A stretch of DNA of 5,664 nt, from contig QGSR01000134.1 of assembly GCA_003387805.1 (NCBI GenBank), positions 1 through 5,664 of the forward strand, written 5' to 3'. Every line of letters starts with the position of its first letter. Within the stretch, counting starts at the first letter, position 1. A program made the translations under genes and the position numbers. The DNA is from Bacillota bacterium (GTDB taxonomy: Bacteria > Bacillota > Limnochordia > Limnochordales > ZCTH02-B6). Below the pieces are notes generated by a model. It searched no databases, was not told the origin of the DNA, and saw nothing but the letters and a program-made list of their open reading frames with translations. Below are positions 1 to 5,664 of this stretch, piece after piece.

Positions 1-640
1 AATCGTTTGGAGAGCCCGTCGGGGGGCGGCTTTCGCAGTGCGCGCCGTGCGGGGCGAGCGCGGCCATGGCGGCCCGGAGCCGGTCCCTGGCCGCAGTCAC
101 GGCCGGGCCGCCATGCCCGTTCTCAAACCGCAGCGGCGGCCCGATGCGCACCGTCAGCGGCACCCGGCGGGGCACTTTGCGCCCGCCGGCCAGCGCGTCG
201 GCGGCGCCCAGGAGCACCATGGGCACCACGGGCGCGCCCGATCGCAGCGCCAGCATGGTCGCGCCCCGCTGAAAATCCTGCAGGACGCCCGTGTGGCTGC
301 GGGTGCCTTCGGGAAACATGGCCAGAACATGGCCGTCGGCCAGCACTTTCAGCGCGTGCCGGATCGCGCCGCGATCCGCTTCGCCCCGCCGCACCGGAAA
401 CGCGTACAGCCGGCGCAAAAGCCACCCCAGCGGGCGGAACTCGAACAGCTCGGCCTTGGCCATGAAGTGGAGCGGCCGCTCGAAAACGACGCCCATGACC
501 AGAGGATCCAGGTAGTTGACGTGGTTGCTGACCAAGATGGCGGGACCGTCCTCGGGCAGATGGTGAATGCCTTCCACGGTGATGCGGAACCAGCGAAACA
601 AAACAAAGCGCACGATGCCCCGCGCTACTCGGTAGAGCAC
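1..640 (-). CDS. plsC: 1-acyl-sn-glycerol-3-phosphate acyltransferase (PlsC family), 3' end outside window
   Basis: This enzyme would acylate lysophosphatidic acid to phosphatidic acid at the inner face of the membrane, the second acylation of phospholipid synthesis. The 213 visible residues carry all the family blocks: the catalytic NH-x4-D motif (His40, Asp45), FPVRRG at 81-86, FPEGTRS at 109-115 (acceptor phosphate site) and APVVPM at 136-141. A hydrophobic, Arg-flanked stretch at about residues 8-20 may be a membrane-association helix. The chosen start is GTG at 640-638, with a clear AAGGAG eight bases upstream that lies inside the end of cmk. The gene overlaps cmk by 16 bp, which suggests translational coupling. 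The domain looks complete; the frame runs on past base 1 with no stop, so only a short C-terminal tail or an extension is missing. The family call is firm. The exact acyl donor (acyl-CoA or acyl-ACP) cannot be read from the sequence. Confidence 0.93.
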   Translation of the reverse strand, partial: MLYRVARGIVRFVLFRWFRITVEGIHHLPEDGPAILVSNHVNYLDPLVMGVVFERPLHFMAKAELFEFRPLGWLLRRLYAFPVRRGEADRGAIRHALKVLADGHVLAMFPEGTRSHTGVLQDFQRGATMLALRSGAPVVPMVLLGAADALAGGRKVPRRVPLTVRIGPPLRFENGHGGPAVTAARDRLRAAMAALAPHGAHCESRPPTGSPND

Positions 641-1332
641 GAGTCCAGCTCCTTCCGGACCAGCTCCAGAACCTGGTCGACCACTTCGTCGACGGTTTTG
701 TCCGTCGTGTCGATTTCCACGGCGTCTTCGGCTTTGCGCAGCGGCGCGACGTCGCGGGTCGAGTCCAGGCGGTCCCGGCTTTCGATGTTGGCCCGGATGT
801 CGTCCAGCGACGGAGCGTGCCCCGCCGCCCGCAGCTCCAGCCACCGCCGCCGGGCCCGCTCCTCCGCCGACGCGGTGAGAAACACCTTTACGTCCGCGTC
901 GGGAAAGACGACGGTGCCGATGTCGCGCCCGTCCATGACGACCCCGCCCCCGCCCGCGGACCGCCGGTGCAGCTGCCCCATGCGGCGGCGCCCGCGGGGC
1001 AGGGCCGCGACCTGCGATGCCGCCGCGGAAACCTCCGGCGCGCGGATGCGCTCGGTGACGTCGCGGCCTTCCAGCAGCACCCGGTTGCCCGCGGCCGACG
1101 GGACCAGCTCCACGTCCAGCCCGCGGGCCAGCCGCTCCACGGCCGCCCCGTCGTCCGGCCCGACGCCCTCCTCCAGGACGGCCAGCGCGATGGCCCGGTA
1201 CATGGCTCCCGTGTCGATGTAAAGGTAGTTCAGCGCCGCCGCCACCCGGCGGGCCACCGTGCTCTTGCCCGCGCCCGCGGGCCCGTCCACGGCGATAACG
1301 AGCCTCTGTCGCTTCTCGTTCTCCTGCTCCAC
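625..1332 (-). CDS. cmk: Cytidylate kinase (CMP/dCMP kinase)
   Basis: This cytosolic kinase phosphorylates CMP and dCMP with ATP, feeding CTP, dCTP and so phospholipid and nucleic acid synthesis. The 235 residues match the usual bacterial length. Visible motifs are the Walker A loop GPAGAGKST (17-25), the IDTGAMYRA nucleotide-monophosphate segment (39-47), GRDVTERIR (89-97), the core DGRDIGTVVFPDA (134-146) and the C-terminal RD-x2-DS-x-RD region followed by PLRKAEDA. The PRGRRRMGQLHRR stretch (112-124) departs slightly from the usual P-x-VR-x2-L-x3-QR pattern: Gly stands in place of Val and His122 in place of Gln. The start is GTG at 1332-1330, the first possible initiator after the tyrA stop in the same frame. 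Its Shine-Dalgarno-like GGAGAGGA lies about 12 bases upstream, a rather long spacing. The gene follows tyrA by 21 bp and overlaps plsC, so it is almost certainly co-transcribed with the aromatic genes. Confidence 0.96.
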   Translation of the reverse strand: MEQENEKRQRLVIAVDGPAGAGKSTVARRVAAALNYLYIDTGAMYRAIALAVLEEGVGPDDGAAVERLARGLDVELVPSAAGNRVLLEGRDVTERIRAPEVSAAASQVAALPRGRRRMGQLHRRSAGGGGVVMDGRDIGTVVFPDADVKVFLTASAEERARRRWLELRAAGHAPSLDDIRANIESRDRLDSTRDVAPLRKAEDAVEIDTTDKTVDEVVDQVLELVRKELDSCSTE

Positions 1333-1353
1333 GAACTTCGGGAATCCTCTCCG

Positions 1354-2454
1354 TTAACTTCGCCTGCGCGCGGGAAAGCCGGCCGCGTTGAGCTCCCTGA
1401 TGGCCGTCTCCAGGTCCGCTTCGCTCTCCAGGGCCAGGCGCAGCGTGCCGCCCTCGCCTTCCCGCACCCGCAGAATCTCGATGTCTTTAATGTTTATCCC
1501 TTGCGCGGCCAGACAGCCGGTGACCGCGTGAATCGCGCCCGGCTCGTCGGCCAGCTGTACGACCAATTCATACACCGCGCTCAAAATTCCTTTTCGATGG
1601 CGGGGCAATTGTTCGCGCGCCGCGCGCGCGTCCTCAAGCCGCGCCTTCAGGCCTTCGCCGTCGGCCTCCGCGATGGCCCGGCGGAACCGCTTCAGCGCGC
1701 GCTCGAACTGTTCCATCATGTCCAGCAAAGGCCGCTGATTGGTAAGGCAAATGTCCCGCCACATGGCGGGATCGCCGGAGGCGATGCGGGTCGTGTCGCG
1801 GAAGCCCCCGGCCGCGAGGGCCAGCATGCCGGGCTCATGCTCGGCCGCTTCCGCCACCGCGGACACCAGGGCCGCGGCCACGATGTGGGGCAGGTGGCTG
1901 ACGGCGGCCACGATGCGGTCGTGGCGGGCCGCATCCATGACCAAGGGCTGGGCGCCCAGCGCCCGGACGAACGCCTGCACGCGGCGCAGAGGCTCCGGAT
2001 CGGGAGTCGTCGGGGTCAGCACGTACACGGCGTTCTCGAACAAGTACGGGTCCGCGGCCTCGATGCCGGTCCGCTCGGACCCGGCCATGGGGTGGCCGCC
2101 CACGTAGGCCACGCCCGGCGGCAGCAGCAAAGGCACGGTGCGGCACAGCTCCAGCTTGGTGCTGCCGACGTCGGTGACGACGGCGCCGGGCCGGAGGGCC
2201 GGCGCGGCCTGCCGGACCAAATCGGGCACGGCCCGCACCGGCGTCGCGAACACTACCAGGTCGGCCTCGCGCACGCCTTCCTCCAGGCTGGTGGTGCCTT
2301 CGTCGATGGCGCCGAAGGCCAGCGCCTTCTCGATGGTGCGCCGGTCGCGGGCCACGCCCACGACGCGCCTCGCCCCCGGCCGGCGGCCGAGGGCGAGGCC
2401 GATGGACCCGCCCAGCAGGCCCAGTCCGACCACGGCAACGGCGGCCGGCGCCAC
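1354..2454 (-). CDS. tyrA: Prephenate dehydrogenase with C-terminal ACT domain
   Basis: TyrA oxidatively decarboxylates prephenate to 4-hydroxyphenylpyruvate with NAD(P), the committed tyrosine step. The 366 residues match the Bacillus-type enzyme (about 370). An N-terminal Rossmann fold starts with GLGLLGGS (10-17), followed by DVGSTK (95-100) and the GGHPMAGSE motif (119-127, with the conserved active-site His121). SHLPH (186-190) and [18 protein letters not shown] (218-235) belong to the helical dimerisation domain that shapes the prephenate site. From about residue 293 to 360 an ACT domain is seen ([14 protein letters not shown], then GINIKDIEI), the usual place for feedback by an aromatic amino acid. 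The start is GTG at 2454-2452, one base after the aroF stop, so translation is probably coupled; only a weak GGTGG-like ribosome site is visible. The co-encoded HisC-type aminotransferase could use its product. Specificity for prephenate rather than arogenate is assumed from the family. Confidence 0.95.
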   Translation of the reverse strand: MAPAAVAVVGLGLLGGSIGLALGRRPGARRVVGVARDRRTIEKALAFGAIDEGTTSLEEGVREADLVVFATPVRAVPDLVRQAAPALRPGAVVTDVGSTKLELCRTVPLLLPPGVAYVGGHPMAGSERTGIEAADPYLFENAVYVLTPTTPDPEPLRRVQAFVRALGAQPLVMDAARHDRIVAAVSHLPHIVAAALVSAVAEAAEHEPGMLALAAGGFRDTTRIASGDPAMWRDICLTNQRPLLDMMEQFERALKRFRRAIAEADGEGLKARLEDARAAREQLPRHRKGILSAVYELVVQLADEPGAIHAVTGCLAAQGINIKDIEILRVREGEGGTLRLALESEADLETAIRELNAAGFPARRRS

Positions 2455-2455
2455 G

Positions 2456-3484
2456 TCAGGCCACCGCCGCCGCCAGTTCGCGCCCCAGGGCCCGGGCCAC
2501 GGCGCTTACTTCCCGCATCAGCTCGTGGAACTTTTCGGGCTTCAGCGACTGCTGCCCGTCGGACACCGCGTTCTCCGGGTCCGGGTGCACCTCGACCATG
2601 AGGCCGTCCGCGCCGGCCGCCACGGCCGCGCGGGCCATGGGCGTCACGTACCGCCACTTCCCCGTCCCGTGGGAAGGATCCACGATGATGGGCAGGTGGC
2701 TCAGCTCTTTGACGACGGGCACCGCGTTGAGGTCCAGCGTGTTTCTGGTGGCCGTTTCAAAGGTGCGGATGCCCCGCTCGCACAAGACGACGTTGGGATT
2801 GCCGGCGCTGATGATGTATTCCGCGGCCATCAGCCACTCTTCGATGGTCGCGGACAGGCCCCGCTTCAGCAGCACCGGCTTGCCGGACCGCCCCGCCTCT
2901 TTCAGCAGCGGGAAGTTTTGCATGTTGCGGGCGCCGATCTGCAGCATGTCCGCGTATTCGGCCACCAGCTCCACGTCCTCGGTGTCCATAACCTCCGTGA
3001 CCACCGGCAGGCCCGTCTCGGCCCGGGCCACCGCCAGCAGCCGCAGGCCTTCCTCCGCCAGGCCCTGAAACGAGTACGGCGAAGTGCGCGGTTTGAACGC
3101 GCCGCCCCGCAGCATGGTGGCGCCCGCTTCCTTCACCATGCGGGCGGCGGTGACGATCTGCTCCTCCGATTCCACCGCGCACGGGCCGGCGATGACCGTC
3201 AGCTCGCTGCCGCCGATGCGGCGGCCGCCCACCTCCACCACCGTCGGCTCCGGACGGAACTGGCGGCTGGCCAGCTTGTAGGGCTGGACGATGCGCACGC
3301 ACCGCTCCACGCCGTCCATGGCCTCAATCTGCTGCATGCGCTCGGGCGTGATCTCGCCGATGGCGCCCACGATGTGGCGCTCCACGCCCCGCGACTCGTG
3401 CACCGCGAAACCGAACGACCGAAGCCGATCCTTGACTCGTTCCAGATCTTCCGGAGAGGCGCTGCTCCGCATGACGACGATCAC
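2456..3484 (-). CDS. aroF: 3-deoxy-7-phosphoheptulonate (DAHP) synthase, type I-beta with N-terminal regulatory domain
   Basis: This enzyme condenses phosphoenolpyruvate and erythrose 4-phosphate to DAHP, the first shikimate pathway step. The 342 residues are collinear with the Thermotoga maritima type: a ferredoxin-like, ACT-like domain at about 1-70, then a TIM barrel. The metal ligands fall at the same numbers as in that enzyme by my recall: Cys102 (GPC), His272 (DPSHG), Glu298 (VEVH) and Asp309 (SDG). Substrate motifs [11 protein letters not shown] (131-141), LLKRG (205-209) and CERGIRTFE (235-243) are intact. The N-terminal domain suggests feedback by tyrosine and/or phenylalanine. The start is GTG at 3484-3482, overlapping the TGA of the upstream fusion gene by four bases (GTGA); the MIVVM beginning fits the family better than the Met at residue 5. 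AAGGGGG about ten bases upstream could serve as ribosome site. The name aroF follows Bacillota usage for operon neighbours; aroG or aroA is used elsewhere for the same protein. Confidence 0.95.
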   Translation of the reverse strand: MIVVMRSSASPEDLERVKDRLRSFGFAVHESRGVERHIVGAIGEITPERMQQIEAMDGVERCVRIVQPYKLASRQFRPEPTVVEVGGRRIGGSELTVIAGPCAVESEEQIVTAARMVKEAGATMLRGGAFKPRTSPYSFQGLAEEGLRLLAVARAETGLPVVTEVMDTEDVELVAEYADMLQIGARNMQNFPLLKEAGRSGKPVLLKRGLSATIEEWLMAAEYIISAGNPNVVLCERGIRTFETATRNTLDLNAVPVVKELSHLPIIVDPSHGTGKWRYVTPMARAAVAAGADGLMVEVHPDPENAVSDGQQSLKPEKFHELMREVSAVARALGRELAAAVA

Positions 3485-5043
3485 CTCGCGGTTTCCCCCT
3501 TCTTGTGTGCCGTTGCGCCGGCTGCGCCGGCCGGGACCGTGTCGTGTTGCAAAAGACGCGCCAAGGCGTCGAACAGGCGCTGGTTTTGGGCGCCGGTGCC
3601 GATGGTGGCCCGGATAAACGTGCCCTGCCCGAAGGCGTCGCCCGCGCGCACGATGACGCCTTCTCGGAGCAGGTGCATAAACACCTCCCGGCTGGGACGG
3701 CCGACGTCGAAAAAGACGAAGTTGGCTTCGGTCGGGATGTAGTCGAGGCCCAGCTCCTCCAGGCGGCGGTAAAAATACCGCTTGCCTTCCTCGTTGACGG
3801 CCACGCTGCGCCGGACGTGCTCCAGGTCCCCCAGCGCGGCCTCGGCCGCGAGCTGGGCCGGCGCGCTGACCTGAAAAGGCTCTTTCACCCGTTGCAGCGC
3901 GGCGACCACCGACGGATGGGCGATGCCGTAGCCCACCCGCAGACCGGCCAGGCCGTAAATTTTCGAAAACGTCCGCAGCACCACGACGCGCGGATCGCCG
4001 CGGCGCACCGCGTCCACGCCGAAGAGCCGGCTTTCGTCGGTGTACTCCGCGTACGCCTCGTCCACCACCACCAGCACGCGCCGGGGCACCATCGCGAGGA
4101 AGTCTTCAAACTCGGCTTTCGTGACCACGGTGCCCGTGGGGTTGTTGGGATTGCACACGAACACCGCCTTCGTGCGGGGGCCGATGCGCCGGGCCATGGC
4201 GGGAAGATCGTGGCGCATGTCGGGCGTCAGCGGCACCCACTGGGTGCGGGCGCCCATCAGCGCCGCGCCGAAGGCGTACTGGCTGAAGGTGGGCCGGGCG
4301 CAGACGATGTCGTCGCCCGGCTCCAGAAACGTTTCCGCCAGCATCTTGATGACGCCGTCGGAGCCGTTGCCGACGATGAAGTGGTCTTCGGGCAGCTCGA
4401 AGCGGGCCGCCAGCGCGGCCGTCAGGCGGCGGGCGCCGCCGTCGGGGTAGGCGTGCAGTCCCGCCAGCGCCTCCTGCAGGCGGGCCAGCGCCGCGGGCGA
4501 AGGCCCCAGCGGGTTTTCGTTGGACGCGAGCTTGACCACGTCGTCCAGCCCGAAGCGCTCCCGCACCTCCTCGGCGGACATGCCCGGCACGTACGGGTCG
4601 ATGGCCAGGGTGGCCGCCCGGGGACGGGGACCCGCGGTCTCCCCGCCCGCCGGGGACGCCGGCGGCGTCCCGGGCAAATCCGGCCGCAGCGCCCTGGCTT
4701 CGCCCAAGTACACATGCCGCACCGCGTGCTGGGGAGTGCCGGTGTTGACGTGCATCAGCACCCGGATGCACCGGGGCATGCTGCCCGGCACGTCGATCTC
4801 CCGGGTGCAGAGCAGCGGCACCATGTGCAGCCCCAGCTCCCGGGCGGCCTCGGCAGGAAACGCGGCGTTCAGGTCGTCGGTGACGGAAAAGATAATGCTG
4901 GCGATGTCCTCCGGGCCGATGCCGTTTTCGTCCATCATGCGCCGCACCAGCTCTTTGGCGGCTTCGCCGATGGCCTCGGGCGTGTTGGCCCGGGCGGTGA
5001 TCGCGCCCCGTACGCCCCGCACGCTTGCCGACGTCACGTCCAT
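3481..5043 (-). CDS. Bifunctional fusion: AroH-class chorismate mutase and HisC-type aminotransferase
   Basis: Two enzymes share one 520-residue frame. Residues 1-123 are an AroH-class chorismate mutase (chorismate to prephenate). The residues known to line the Bacillus subtilis active site appear conserved: Arg12, Phe62, Arg68, Cys79, Glu82, Arg94 and Tyr112. A Pro/Ala/Gly-rich linker follows at about 124-145. Residues 146-520 are a class I/II PLP-dependent aminotransferase of the HisC family: [10 protein letters not shown] (174-183), VGNGSDG (224-230), NPNNPTG (298-304), DEAY (328-331) and [12 protein letters not shown] with the PLP lysine Lys361. HisC proteins next to tyrA can transaminate aromatic keto acids as well as histidinol phosphate, so tyrosine and phenylalanine synthesis is the likely role here. 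The ATG at 5043-5041 is preferred: AAAGGA stands just upstream, although only three bases away. An in-frame TTG at 5070 would add nine residues but has no ribosome site. I see no internal start with a ribosome site for a separate HisC. The stop overlaps aroF. Confidence 0.93.
   Translation of the reverse strand: MDVTSASVRGVRGAITARANTPEAIGEAAKELVRRMMDENGIGPEDIASIIFSVTDDLNAAFPAEAARELGLHMVPLLCTREIDVPGSMPRCIRVLMHVNTGTPQHAVRHVYLGEARALRPDLPGTPPASPAGGETAGPRPRAATLAIDPYVPGMSAEEVRERFGLDDVVKLASNENPLGPSPAALARLQEALAGLHAYPDGGARRLTAALAARFELPEDHFIVGNGSDGVIKMLAETFLEPGDDIVCARPTFSQYAFGAALMGARTQWVPLTPDMRHDLPAMARRIGPRTKAVFVCNPNNPTGTVVTKAEFEDFLAMVPRRVLVVVDEAYAEYTDESRLFGVDAVRRGDPRVVVLRTFSKIYGLAGLRVGYGIAHPSVVAALQRVKEPFQVSAPAQLAAEAALGDLEHVRRSVAVNEEGKRYFYRRLEELGLDYIPTEANFVFFDVGRPSREVFMHLLREGVIVRAGDAFGQGTFIRATIGTGAQNQRLFDALARLLQHDTVPAGAAGATAHKKGETAR
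4626..4671. repeat. Two adjacent inverted repeats in the linker-coding segment of the fusion gene
   Basis: GGGACGCC (4653-4660) and GGCGTCCC (4664-4671) form a perfect 8-bp inverted repeat with a 3-base loop. Directly beside it, 4626-4632 pairs with 4636-4642 (GGGGACC with GGTCTCC, one G-T wobble). Both lie within the codons for the Pro/Ala/Gly linker between the mutase and aminotransferase domains. No T-run follows on either strand, so they are not ordinary terminators. In DNA this GC-rich, chance stem-loops are common, so function is uncertain. Confidence 0.6.
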
Positions 5044-5112
5044 CCGTCCTTTCCGATGCTGCCCTTTCAATTGTAAATCAACAAAGTCAAAGTGATCTCG
5101 CCGAAAAAACCG
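5044..5112 (-). promoter_or_regulatory. AT-richer gap between hutP-like gene and fusion gene, possible weak promoter
   Basis: These 69 bp are markedly richer in A+T than the rest of the window. Reading the minus strand, TACAAT (5075-5070) resembles a -10 box and would start transcription about 20 bases before the preferred ATG at 5043. TTGACT (5090-5085) resembles a -35 box but is only 9 bases from TACAAT, and no -35-like hexamer stands at 16-18 bases. A second promoter for the aromatic genes is therefore possible but weakly supported. The last part carries AAAGGA, the presumed ribosome site of the fusion gene. Confidence 0.25.
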
Positions 5113-5123
5113 TCACGACACGG
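5104..5123 (-). terminator. Weak terminator-like hairpin at the hutP stop codon
   Basis: On the minus strand CCGT-GTCGTG-ACGG forms a 4-bp stem directly followed by six T residues (5109-5104). Up to three G-U pairs could lengthen the stem into the T-run. The hutP-like stop codon (5115-5113) lies inside it. The stem is short for an intrinsic terminator, so it may at most reduce read-through into the fusion gene. Its position behind an antiterminator-family gene makes it a candidate attenuator, but this is inference. Confidence 0.25.
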
Positions 5124-5526
5124 CCCGGTGAGCCAGGCCGACGGCCACTTCGTCCAGGTGCCCCAGGCCGATGCTGAAGAACATGGCCACCGCCACGTGA
5201 TCGTCCTGCCGGGCGATGCCGATTTTGCCGCCGACGCTGAGGCCCAGCGCCTTCATGCCCAGCTGCACCAGCGCCTCGTGGGCCGCGCCGGCCACCGCGC
5301 CCTCCTCCGCGTGCACGGGGCGGATGACGCCTTCCCGCTTGGCCGCCACCACGGCCCGCTCGACGATGCGGCGCACGTTGGGCACGAACTCGCCGCCGAA
5401 GTCGACCGCGGTCGCGCGGATGCCTGCGGCCTCCAGCAGCCGCTTTTGCTCCATCTCTTCGGGATGGGTCTCCGTCAGCGCCATGGAAAGCGCGGCGCGG
5501 GCCACCTGGCGGCTGGCTGCGCTCAT
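5113..5526 (-). CDS. HutP-family RNA-binding regulatory protein
   Basis: The 137 residues resemble HutP, which in Bacillus subtilis binds histidine and a divalent metal and then the hut leader RNA to prevent termination. The match rests on the helix VRRIVERAVVAAKREGVI (51-68), the following AEEGAVAGAAHEAL segment (73-86), and the beta-rich C-terminus with GGKIGIAR (99-106), VAVAMFFSIGLGH (111-123) and VAVGLAHR (127-134). Aligned by eye, B. subtilis His73 and His77 fall on Gly76 and Gly80, while His138 fits His123. Ligand binding may therefore differ, and I give no gene symbol. The protein is slightly shorter than the 148-residue B. subtilis form. The ATG at 5526-5524 has GGGAG seven bases upstream, within a small GC hairpin. 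It is the first gene of the row and no histidine-degradation gene is visible, so control of the aromatic operon, or of the gene across the divergent region, is a reasonable guess. It has no transmembrane or signal segment. Confidence 0.8.
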   Translation of the reverse strand: MSAASRQVARAALSMALTETHPEEMEQKRLLEAAGIRATAVDFGGEFVPNVRRIVERAVVAAKREGVIRPVHAEEGAVAGAAHEALVQLGMKALGLSVGGKIGIARQDDHVAVAMFFSIGLGHLDEVAVGLAHRAVS

Positions 5527-5527
5527 A

Positions 5528-5541
5528 GGCGGGCTCCCGCC
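5528..5541 (-). promoter_or_regulatory. GC hairpin that contains the ribosome site of the hutP-like gene
   Basis: On the minus strand the perfect inverted repeat GGCGGGAGCCCGCC ends one base before the ATG. It can fold into a 5-bp all-GC stem with a GAGC loop. The only well-spaced Shine-Dalgarno-like sequence, GGGAG, seven bases before the ATG, is part of this stem-loop. Folding would limit ribosome access, so translation may be low or regulated. A second purine run, GAGAGG, just upstream is too far away to serve well. Confidence 0.4.
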
Positions 5542-5576
5542 TCTCGCAACGAAGGCGGCGGAGGGGGTTTAGGGAC

Positions 5577-5609
5577 AAAAAAGAGAGACGCCGCTTCCGA
5601 AGAGAAGCG
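5577..5609 (-). terminator. Hairpin followed by a C/T then T-run in the hutP leader (possible attenuator)
   Basis: CGCTTC (5592-5597) and GAAGCG (5604-5609) form a perfect 6-bp inverted repeat with a 6-base loop; on the minus strand the loop is TCTTCG. Downstream on the minus strand comes GCGTCTCTC and then six T residues (5582-5577). The uninterrupted T-run begins about nine bases after the stem, which is later than in strong terminators. It could be a leader terminator or attenuator ahead of the hutP-like gene, or, read on the plus strand, simply a hairpin in the leader of the divergent gene. Confidence 0.3.
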
Positions 5610-5631
5610 AACCGGCTGAAGGAGAAGCATC

Positions 5632-5664
5632 ATGAGCAACCGCCGGCCCGCCGGACTTCGCATC
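5632..5664 (+). CDS. Start of an unidentified divergent gene (11 codons visible)
   Basis: An ATG at 5632-5634 opens the frame MSNRRPAGLRI, which runs off the window. The ribosome site TGAAGGAG (5617-5624) is near-consensus with seven bases to the ATG, the best such site in the right end of the window, which is the main reason for calling a gene here. The few residues are basic and do not identify a family. It is divergent from the hutP-like gene, so the two may share a regulatory region. No function can be given. Confidence 0.6.
   Translation, partial: MSNRRPAGLRI

Larger units (their letters stand above)
5527..5631. promoter_or_regulatory. Divergent intergenic region between hutP-like gene and the plus-strand gene
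   Basis: This 105-bp stretch must hold the 5' leaders, and probably the promoters, of both directions if the plus-strand gene at 5632 is real. I could not find a convincing -35/-10 pair on either strand. It contains a purine-rich plus-strand tract around 5557-5590 and two inverted repeats that are listed separately. For the minus-strand row it is the only sizeable upstream gap in the window, so the operon promoter may lie here or farther right inside the neighbouring gene. Confidence 0.45.

Noticed and set aside
817..2601. Long open frame on the plus strand across cmk and tyrA, with similar ones at 2138-3742 and 3505-5076
   Set aside because: They are antisense to genes with clear family motifs, have Arg/His/Gly/Pro-rich compositions without recognisable domains, and are expected in DNA with few AT-rich stop codons.
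5044..5070. TTG at 5070 as start of the fusion gene (529 residues)
   Set aside because: No ribosome site precedes it, and it would overlap the -10-like TACAAT. The ATG at 5043 has AAAGGA nearby and fits the usual short N-terminus of AroH.
5087..5578. Minus-strand frame of 163 codons overlapping the hutP-like gene
   Set aside because: It is out of frame with the well-supported HutP-family protein, starts with TTG without a ribosome site and has low-complexity Gly/Arg-rich sequence.
5527..5664. Clustered UAG triplets as in the B. subtilis HutP binding site
   Set aside because: I found no regular UAG-N4-UAG pattern on either strand of the leader or in the gap 5044-5112, so a canonical HutP RNA site is not supported here.
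5571..5664. A minus-strand gene entering from the right and ending before hutP
   Set aside because: One minus frame is open from the edge to a TAA at 5571-5569 and another to the hutP start, but neither looks like protein, and the plus-strand ATG at 5632 has a near-consensus ribosome site.
1..5664. Mobile element, CRISPR, tRNA or defence system
   Set aside because: No direct-repeat array, transposase motif, tRNA-like fold or defence domain is visible; the window is a housekeeping biosynthetic operon.

Overview
The window is GC-rich (by eye close to 70% G+C) and almost fully coding. Six consecutive genes lie on the minus strand, and the first codons of a divergent plus-strand gene sit at the right edge. 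A HutP-family RNA-binding protein, an AroH-type chorismate mutase, a type I-beta DAHP synthase with an N-terminal regulatory domain, and a TyrA with a C-terminal ACT domain together point to a high-GC, probably thermophilic or compost-type member of the Firmicutes/Bacillota (Symbiobacterium/Limnochordia-like). This placement is an inference from gene content, not from a marker gene.

Layout in transcription order (minus strand, right to left): hutP-like gene (5526-5113); 69-bp AT-richer gap; chorismate mutase/HisC-type aminotransferase fusion (5043-3481); DAHP synthase aroF (3484-2456, 4-bp overlap); tyrA (2454-1354, 1-bp gap); cytidylate kinase cmk (1332-625, 21-bp gap); plsC acyltransferase (640 to beyond base 1, 16-bp overlap). 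The tight packing from the fusion gene to plsC indicates one operon with translational coupling. aroF, tyrA, cmk and plsC all start with GTG. To the right, 105 bp without a gene separates hutP from a divergent gene starting at 5632.

How it works together: AroF makes DAHP, the entry step of the shikimate pathway. The N-terminal part of the fusion turns chorismate into prephenate, TyrA oxidises prephenate to 4-hydroxyphenylpyruvate, and the HisC-type part of the fusion can transaminate this to tyrosine (and probably serves phenylalanine and/or histidine synthesis as well). Both AroF and TyrA carry small regulatory domains, so feedback by tyrosine or phenylalanine is likely. cmk and plsC are housekeeping genes for nucleotide and phospholipid synthesis that often follow aromatic genes. 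The aroA gene that commonly stands between tyrA and cmk is missing here.

The points most worth a second look are the in-frame AroH-HisC fusion with its hairpin-encoded linker, and the HutP-family protein at the head of an aromatic rather than a histidine-utilisation operon. That protein seems to lack two of the three histidines that bind metal and histidine in Bacillus subtilis HutP. There are also hairpin/U-run elements around hutP that could be attenuators. I saw no CRISPR array, insertion sequence, tRNA, rRNA or phage feature.
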